Of a stretch of DNA of 64,000 bases, positions 55,523 to 64,000 are shown in pieces. The position numbers and the translations under genes are program-made. Under the pieces are notes generated by a model. It had not been told where the DNA came from and made no database searches. It saw only the letters and a list, made by a program, of their open reading frames with translations. Source of the DNA: JACCTU01 sp963700495 (GTDB taxonomy: Bacteria > Actinomycetota > Thermoleophilia > Gaiellales > Gaiellaceae); assembly GCA_963700495.1 (NCBI GenBank), contig CAVOXT010000004.1:62001-126000 (forward strand), in the 5' to 3' direction. The number at the start of each line of letters is the position of its first letter. Position 1 is the first letter of the stretch.

Positions 55523-56095
55523 GGATCGTCCGGGCGAGCTCCTCGGGGTCGAGCGAGCCGTCCACGGCGAGGATACGCCGCGGGAAGAGCTCGGCGAGCT
55601 CGCGGTAGGCGCGGTCGACCTTTGCGACGAAGTCGTCGTCCTCCCGCTCGATCCGGTCGCGCGTGTCGCCGCCGCGCCGGCGCGACTCGGCGGGGTCGAC
55701 GAGAACGAGAACCGTGCGGTCCGGGAGCAGCCCCCGCGTCGCCTGGAGGTTCAGGTCGAGGACGCGGTCCACGCCGAGCCCGCGCGCGATCCCCTGGTAG
55801 GCGAGCGACGAGTCGATGTAGCGGTCGCAGAGCACGTCGGCGCCCCGCGTGAGGGCGGGCGCGATCACCTGCTCGACGAGCTGCGCGCGGGCCGCCGCGA
55901 AGAGCGCCGCCTCCGCCCACGGGGCGATCGGCTCGTGGCGGTGGAGGACGAGCTCGCGAATGTGCTCGCCGATCTCGGTCCCCCCGGCTCCCGGGTCACG
56001 ACGACCTCGCGGCCCTCCTCCTCGAGCTGCCGCTTGAGGAGCTCGACCTGCGTCGTCTTGCCGGAGCCGTCGAGGCCCTCGAAGGTCACGAACAT
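55497..56095 (-). CDS. tmk: Thymidylate kinase (one frameshift)
   Basis: About 199 residues: MFVTFEGLDGSGKTTQVELL (P-loop), VVVTREPGG, then after the shift EIGEHIRELVLHRHEPIAPW, LCDRYIDSSLAYQGIARGLG (DRY/ substrate site) and VLVDPAESRRRGGDTRDRIE. The shift near 55985 is in a run of six G on the coding strand where the family sequence requires seven (Pro-Gly-Gly-Thr), a classic homopolymer miscall. Phosphorylates dTMP to dTDP. Followed by holB. Confidence 0.9.
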
Positions 56096-56148
56096 CGCGC
56101 CGGAGTGTAGGGAGGAGCGCCGGGCGGCGGGCCGAATGGAGGCTTCCC

Positions 56149-56638
56149 GTGGAGTATCCCGTCCAGGCAAACCGATGGCGTACGCGCGCGCTCGTGCTTG
56201 CGGTCGTGGCGACGTGCGAGCTGCTCGTGCTCGTCGCGCTCGGCACGGTCGCTGCCGGCCGGATGCTTGCGGGGCAGGTGGAGACGGTGGCGCGGGCGCG
56301 CGAGTTGCCGGCCCGGAGGACCCCGCCGGCGACCGCGCCCGACCGCCCGCTGCTCGAGCGCAGCGAGACCTCGGTGGCCGTCCTGAACGGCAACGGCGTC
56401 TCGGGCGCCGCCGGGGCGAGCGCGGCGAAGGTGCGGGCGCTCGCGTACGTCGTCTCGGGCGTCGGCAACGCGCCGCGCCGCGACGTCGCCCGCTCGATCG
56501 TCGATGTACCGCAAGGGCTACCAACCCGAGGCGAACCGCCTCGCCAAGGACGTCGGAGTCAAGCTCGTCGGGCCGCTCGACGGCCTGCGCGAGCCGCAGT
56601 TGATGGGCGCGCACATCGCGCTCGTCGTCGGCGGCTAG
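56149..56638 (+). CDS. Membrane-anchored LytR_C-domain protein (one frameshift)
   Basis: About 163 residues. A hydrophobic anchor (RALVLAVVATCELLVLVALG, residues 13-32) is followed by a Pro/Arg-rich linker and a LytR_C domain, SVAVLNGNGVSGAAGASAAK, then in the next frame YRKGYQPEANRLAKDVGVK and VGPLDGLREPQLMGAHIALVVG. One base differs near 56503. LytR_C domains are found in cell-envelope proteins of Gram-positive bacteria, often with the LytR-CpsA-Psr domain, which is missing here. Role in the envelope is inferred. Confidence 0.8.
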
Positions 56639-56655
56639 CGACGCGTCCGCAGGGA

Positions 56656-56682
56656 CCTGACCGGTGCCAGGCACCGGACAGG
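56656..56682. repeat. 27-base palindrome (REP-like)
   Basis: CCTG-A-CCGGTGCC-A-GGCACCGG-A-CAGG, symmetric apart from one A:A mismatch and the central base, 18 bases after the LytR_C gene stop and 14 bases before the methyltransferase GTG. It could be a terminator stem without a T-run or a repetitive extragenic palindrome; only one copy was found in this window. Confidence 0.55.
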
Positions 56683-56696
56683 CCCATAATCGGCGC

Positions 56697-57416
56697 GTGG
56701 ACGAGCGCAAGCAGGCGGAGGTCGAGTACCCCGAGCGCGTCGGCGACGCGGGCCGTGAGTGGCTCCGCACGAAGCCGTTCGCGAACGAGCCGCGCGAGAC
56801 CGCGCGCCACCTGATCGACGCCGGCTACGTGATCGAGCTGCTCGACCTCCGGCCGGGGATGCGCTTCGTCGAGCTCGGCTGCGGCTCCGGGTGGATGACG
56901 CGCTTCGTCGCACGCCACGGCCTCGAGGCGCACGGCTACGACATCTCGCCGGCGATGGTCGAGATCGCGCGCGAGCAGGCGCGGGCCGAGAGCGTCGACG
57001 CGCACTTCGACACGGCGGACTTCGAGAGCCTCGACCTCGAGCACGGCTTCGACGCCTGCCTCACCTACGACGCGCTCCACCACAGCGCGCGCCCCGACCT
57101 CGTCCTCGCAAGCGCGCACCGAGCGCTGCGTCCGGGCGGCGCCCTGCTCGTCTCCGAGCCGAACTGGAAGCAGCGCTACCAGGGCCGCGGTGCGACCGAG
57201 GAGTACGGAACGACCGAGCTCGGGTACTCACCGCGCCGGCTGAAGCGCCTGCTCCGCGATGCGGGCTTCACCGACATCCGGCGCTTCCACAACAACCGCA
57301 AGCGCCTGTTCGGGAACCGGCCGGCCGACGTCGTCGCGCACCTCGCCGAGCCGTTCACGTACCGTCTGCTCGCACCGTTCTGGACGCAAGTCTGGCTACG
57401 GGCTCGGGCGAAGTGA
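56697..57416 (+). CDS. Class I SAM-dependent methyltransferase paired with a LanC-like gene
   Basis: 239 residues from GTG 56697, intact. Motif I FVELGCGSGWMTRFV, acidic site HGYDISPAMVEIA, HGFDACLTYDALHHSARP and RPGGALLVSEPNWKQRYQGR place it in the Methyltransf_11 group. The C-terminal NNRKRLFGNRPADVVAHLAE is unusual for the family. Its TGA overlaps the start of the LanC-like gene (GTGA), so the two are co-translated and may act on the same molecule. Substrate unknown. Confidence 0.8.
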   Translation: MDERKQAEVEYPERVGDAGREWLRTKPFANEPRETARHLIDAGYVIELLDLRPGMRFVELGCGSGWMTRFVARHGLEAHGYDISPAMVEIAREQARAESVDAHFDTADFESLDLEHGFDACLTYDALHHSARPDLVLASAHRALRPGGALLVSEPNWKQRYQGRGATEEYGTTELGYSPRRLKRLLRDAGFTDIRRFHNNRKRLFGNRPADVVAHLAEPFTYRLLAPFWTQVWLRARAK

Positions 57417-58609
57417 CCGACCTCTACAAGCGCGAAGCCTTCGAGCCCCTCACCGACGAACCCTGGAACGAGGCGAGCGTCGCCGACGCGATCCAGACGA
57501 TCGTGAACGACGCGGAGGCGGCGTTCGGCCCGGACGAGCTCTGGCCGGCCGGCGAATGGGAGCGCTGGCAGATGGCTCTGCCCCTCAAGAGCCTCTACGT
57601 CGGCGCCGCGGGCGTCGTCTGGGCGCTCCACGCGCTGCGGAATCGCGGCCGGGCCGACGGGAGCCTCGATCTGGCAGACGCGATCGCGCGCACCCACGAG
57701 ATCTGGCAGGCCGAGCCCGACTTCATGGGCGACACCGAGCTCCCGACGCCGCGCGAGTCGGCGCTGATGACGGGCGAGACCGGGATCCTCATGACGGCGT
57801 GGCTGATCGCGCCGACCAAGGGGCTGGCCGACCGGCTGCTCGAGCGCGATCAAGGCGAACGCAGACAACGAGGCGATCGAGGTGATGTGGGGCTCGCCCG
57901 GAACGATGCTCGCGGCCGCCGAGCTGCACCGGCGCACCGGCGAGGAGCGCTGGGCCGACGCCTGGCGCGAGAGCGCGGAGAAGCTCCTGGAGAGCCGCGA
58001 CGCAGGACGGCGTCTGGACGAAGAAGCTCTACGGGGAGCGCTCGCGCGGGCTCACGCCGCCGCACGGCGTCGTCGGGAACGTGCACGCGCTGCTCGACGG
58101 CGGCGCACTGCTCGACCCGGCTCGGCGGGAGACGCTCGAGCGCGAGACGAACGACGTGCTCCGCCGCAACGCCGTCGTCGAGGGCGACGTCGCGAACTGG
58201 CCCACGCGCGCGGAAGGCGACCTCGTCGGCCCCGACGGCGAGATCCGCCTGCAGTGGTGCGACGGCTCTCCCGGAATCGTGATCGCGGCCGCCCCGTACC
58301 TCGACGAGGAGCTCCTGCTCGCCGGCGCCGAGCTCGCCTGGCAGGCGGGCGCCGGGCACGGAGAAGGGCCCGGGCATCTGCCACGGCACGGCCGGCAACG
58401 GCTACGCGCTGCTGAAGGCGTTCGAGCGCACGGGCGACGAGCTCTGGCTCGACCGCGCGCGACGCTTCGCGATGCACGCGCTCGAGCAGGTCGAGCGCCG
58501 CGGCGCGGGCCGCTACTCGCTCTGGACCGGCGACGTCGGCGTCGCGCTCTTCGCCGCCGACTGCCTCGACGCGCGTGCGGCCTACCCGATCCTCGAGACC
58601 TGGGGCTAG
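57413..58609 (+). CDS. LanC-like (LANCL-type) zinc protein (frameshifted)
   Basis: About 395 residues of alpha-alpha barrel repeats: SLYVGAAGVVWALHALRNRG, GDTELPTPRESALMTGETGI, NADNEAIEVMWGSPGTMLAA, RGLTPPHGVVGNVHALL, LQWCDGSPGIVIAA and GPGICHGTAGNGYALLKAFE. The zinc ligands of LanC/LANCL proteins (Cys in WCDG, Cys-His in ICHG) are all there. Shifts near 57850, 58012 and 58372. LanC cyclises lanthipeptides, and eukaryotic LANCL proteins add glutathione to dehydroamino acids. No LanB/LanM dehydratase or precursor peptide is seen, so a LANCL-like protective role is as likely as a biosynthetic one. Confidence 0.8.
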
Positions 58610-58612
58610 GGA

Positions 58613-60391
58613 CTAACAGCCGGTCGGGTTGATCTTGCAGCGCGCCCTTTCGACCCACTCGACGTGCGGGCCGTGCGGGTCGAGTGCGTACATGCGGTTG
58701 AAGCGCACGTACGCGTCCTCGTAGCGCTTGACGCCGTACTCGAGACTGCCGAGCTGGAACCACGCCTCGCGGTTCTCCGGCTGCACCTCGGCCGCCCGCG
58801 CGTAGTACTCGCGCGCGCGGTCGAACTGGCCGAGCGCGTCCTGGATGTAGCCGAGCGCGAACAGCGGCTCGACCGAGGTCGGGTTGAGCGCGCGTGCCTG
58901 CCGTGCGCTGTCGGCGGCCTTGGCGAGATCCCCGGCCTCGATCGCGTCGTACGCGTCGTCGATCCGCCGGTCGGCGAGCCACGGCGCGCCGAGGGAGTAC
59001 ACGCCGGCGAGCGCTATCGCGGCAACGCCCGCCGCCCACAGCCCCTCTCGCCCTCCCTCCGCTCCCCGCGCCTGAGCAGCACGCCGAGCGTCGCGAACGC
59101 GACCGCACCGGCGGCCATGAAGTCCCAGTGGATGTCGACGAGCACACCACCGGCGAAGAGCGCCAGCACGAAGAGCAGCGCGCGCTCGCGCCGCACGGCC
59201 ATTGCCGCCGCGACAACGGCAGCCGTGAAGAGCCCGAAGCCGACGAGCCCCGTCTCGCTCAGGAGTTGCAGCGGCAGCGAGTGCGGCTCGCGCACTTCCA
59301 CGTTCGACTGGCGGTACCGCCGGTGGGTGACCTGGAACGCACCCGCGCCGTTGCCGACGACGGGGTTGTCCAGGAAGCCGCGACCGGCCTCCTCCCACCA
59401 CTGCGCCCGGTTGTTGCCGCTGCCCTCGGCGATGCGCGCGGGGCTCTCGGGCGTGACGGGGTCGGAGAAGTCGAGCACCGCCCGAACGCCGACGAAGAGC
59501 AAGGCGAGCGCGACGAGCGGAACGACCGTGAAGCCCAGCACGCGCAGCGAGCGCTCGCGACGCTCGGGCGCCACGTCGACGCCGCGCGAGCCCGACGACG
59601 AGCAAGGCGCCCGCCGCGAGCGCGAGCCCCAGCCAGAGCCCGTCCGACAGCCGCTCCGAGTGCGGCTGCTGGTCCTTCGAGATCCCGTCGAGCGAGAGCC
59701 CGAACGCGCCGACCGCGAGGGCCGGCGGCACCGACACCCACAACCGAAACGCAGGCTCGTAGCGCTCGCCGCGCTCGAGCACGAGCCACGCACCGGCCGC
59801 GAGGATCGCAAGCAGCAGCCCGCCGCGCGACTGCGTCAGCAAGATCGCGACCACGGCGCCGTAGAGCAGCAGCACCGAGCGCAGCCGCGACCCCAGCCGT
59901 AGCGCGAGCGGCACAGCGGTCGCGGCGAGCAGACCGAGCGTGTTCCAGTACCCGATCGGCTCGTTCAGCCGCGCGCGGCGCCCGTCGTCCAGCGCGAACA
60001 CCTTCGTGACGAGCGCCCACGCGACGAGCGCCCCGAGCAGTCCCGCGAGCATCCCCGCATACCGGCGGCGCTCGGTGTAGAGCCCGAGCGCGAGAAACGC
60101 CAGGTAGACGACGGCGCGGTTGAAGAAGTCCCACGACCGGTCCGGCGCCGCCGACCACAGGATCGACACGCCGCTCCAGAGGGCGAACGCGCAGAAGAGC
60201 GCTACGCACGCGACCCCGGCCCTCGTCAGCACCGGCCGCGCGAGGGCCCCGAGAAGCGACGCAGCGACGACCGTCCCCGCAGCGAGGATCGCGAACACCC
60301 CGACCCAGAAGAGCCGCCCCTCCCCGAGCACCAGGGCGGCTGCGAGCAGGACGCCGAGGGCGGCGAGGATCACGTTGCCGCCGCTCCGCAC
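58613..60391 (-). CDS. O-antigen ligase/polymerase-like membrane protein with C-terminal TPR (frameshifted)
   Basis: About 590 residues with some twelve hydrophobic segments. The Wzy_C/ligase loop is visible as SGNNRAQWWEEAGRGF, NPVVGNGAGAFQVTHRRY and VREPHSLPLQLLSETGLVGF, with the Arg and His residues typical of glycan ligases. The C-terminal ~130 residues form TPR repeats (ALNPTSVEPLFALGYIQDAL, AREYYARAAEVQPENREAWF) and end in CKINPTGC. Frame changes near 59585 and 59045. Probably joins glycans to a lipid or protein carrier at the cell surface. It converges with the LanC-like gene with three bases between stops. Confidence 0.8.
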   Translation of the reverse strand: MRSGGNVILAALGVLLAAALVLGEGRLFWVGVFAILAAGTVVAASLLGALARPVLTRAGVACVALFCAFALWSGVSILWSAAPDRSWDFFNRAVVYLAFLALGLYTERRRYAGMLAGLLGALVAWALVTKVFALDDGRRARLNEPIGYWNTLGLLAATAVPLALRLGSRLRSVLLLYGAVVAILLTQSRGGLLLAILAAGAWLVLERGERYEPAFRLWVSVPPALAVGAFGLSLDGISKDQQPHSERLSDGLWLGLALAAGALLVVGLARRRRGARASRALAARAGLHGRSARRARLALRRRSGGARLLRPRHAREPRAHRRGQRQQPGAVVGGGRSRLPGQPRRRQRRGCVPGHPPAVPPVERGSARAALAAAATPERDGARRLRALHGCRCRGGNGRAARARAALRAGALRRWCARRHPLGLHGRRCGRVRDARRAAQARGAEGGREGLWAAGVAAIALAGVYSLGAPWLADRRIDDAYDAIEAGDLAKAADSARQARALNPTSVEPLFALGYIQDALGQFDRAREYYARAAEVQPENREAWFQLGSLEYGVKRYEDAYVRFNRMYALDPHGPHVEWVERARCKINPTGC

Positions 60392-60512
60392 CCGGCGACG
60401 CTAGCACGCGGGTTTTGTCCCTCTCGGCGCTTACAAGACGCTAACTTGGGTATTACTCTGGGCTCACCCCGGGCGGGGAGACTTAGGAGTTGGGCCCTGC
60501 CCAGATCGACGC

Positions 60513-61022
60513 ATGCCGAAGCGCCTCCTCCTCATGACGCTCCTGCTCGCGAGCCTGTCTGCGCTCGTGCCTGCAACCGCGTCCGCGGCGACCTGCTGGA
60601 AAGAGCTCGTGAACGACTACTGGGCGGACAACCGCGTCGACCGCACCTATCCGATCTCGTGCTACCGCGAGGCGATGGAGAAGCTCCCGCAGGACGTGCA
60701 GGAGTACTCCGACGCCCAGGACGACCTGCGCCGCGCTCTCCTCGCCGCGATCATCGACCAGCGCGACAGCGGCGGCGGATTCACGGGCCCGACGGCCGCC
60801 GAGCCGGAGCCGGTTCCGGTCGAAGACGACGCCGCGTCGGGCGGCTTCCTGACCGAGGTGATCGACAAGCTCGGCCCGAAGAACGCCGACTCGATCCCGG
60901 TCCCGCTGCTCGTGCTCGGCACGATCGCGCTCCTGCTGATCGGCGCCGCCGGCGTCAGCTATCTGGCCCGGTACCTCCAGGCCCGCCGCGTGGACGTCGC
61001 TCCTCCAGAGACCCGCCCGTAG
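60513..61022 (+). CDS. Secreted, C-terminally anchored hypothetical protein
   Basis: 169 residues, intact. N-terminal signal peptide (LLLMTLLLASLSALVPATASA, residues 5-25, likely cleaved after ASA), a ~100-residue exported segment with two Cys (ATCWKELVNDYW, YPISCYREAMEKLP) that could form a disulfide, a Pro/Glu linker and a transmembrane helix (VPLLVLGTIALLLIGAAGVS, about 131-150) with a short basic cytoplasmic tail. No known domain recognised. It precedes nrdJ by 100 bases. Confidence 0.75.
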   Translation: MPKRLLLMTLLLASLSALVPATASAATCWKELVNDYWADNRVDRTYPISCYREAMEKLPQDVQEYSDAQDDLRRALLAAIIDQRDSGGGFTGPTAAEPEPVPVEDDAASGGFLTEVIDKLGPKNADSIPVPLLVLGTIALLLIGAAGVSYLARYLQARRVDVAPPETRP

Positions 61023-61124
61023 GGCTTCGGAACCGGCTCGGTTCCGTCCGACTCCGCTCCTACTCTGCTTGGTCCGTCGCCCCCGGCGACCACACCCCCG
61101 CAGTTAGCCTTGGAGGAGACAGAA

Positions 61125-64000
<2,876 letters not shown>

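Overview
This is a very GC-rich window from a bacterial chromosome. Tightly packed genes joined by ATGA/GTGA overlaps, frequent GTG starts, a B12-dependent ribonucleotide reductase and the gene families present suggest a high-GC Actinomycetota, most likely Thermoleophilia-like; this is inference without any database search.

Layout. (1) 0-9.5 kb: a CYTH-CHAD protein, two translationally coupled soluble hybrid histidine kinases, then a minus-strand zinc-type ArsR / CDF transporter / methyltransferase operon and a MarR regulator. (2) 9.5-37.4 kb: a large catabolic island. It holds a LigM/DesA-type tetrahydrofolate-dependent aromatic O-demethylase, a methylene-THF reductase with a MetV-like Cys-rich tail, a VOC extradiol dioxygenase, a DUF6282-like hydrolase, a PIG-L (GalB-like) hydratase, an RraA/LigK-like aldolase, GMC, aldehyde and alcohol dehydrogenases, two E1-alpha/E1-beta pairs, an IclR-controlled ligase/amidohydrolase/reductase operon and a Liv-type ABC transporter. 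I read this as uptake, side-chain oxidation, O-demethylation and meta-cleavage of methoxylated (lignin-type) aromatics. A feruloyl-CoA hydratase-lyase gene remains only as fused ends beside its MarR-type regulator, and three related inverted repeats suggest that regulator controls several of the units. (3) 37.7-48.2 kb: an alpha-oxoamine synthase / GGDEF-EAL / MFS operon, a P-type ATPase with a small membrane partner, and a berberine-bridge-type oxidase. (4) 48.2-53.7 kb: an accessory patch with a broken transposase, a truncated peroxidase-like gene, short direct repeats, a detached tRNA-Thr 3' half, a TolB-like propeller protein, the intact tRNA-Thr and a membrane-anchored TIR protein. (5) 53.7-64 kb: ECF sigma factor, holB, tmk, a LytR_C protein, a methyltransferase + LanC-like pair, an O-antigen-ligase/TPR protein and an intein-containing nrdJ cut by the window end.

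Reading quality. Most genes between 9.5 and 37.4 kb and from about 56 kb onward are interrupted by single-base insertions or deletions, after which the same protein continues in another frame. I annotate these as single genes spanning the frameshifts and regard most of the shifts as sequence errors, not pseudogenes. Genes at 1-9.4 kb, 37.7-48.2 kb and 51-55.9 kb are almost free of them.
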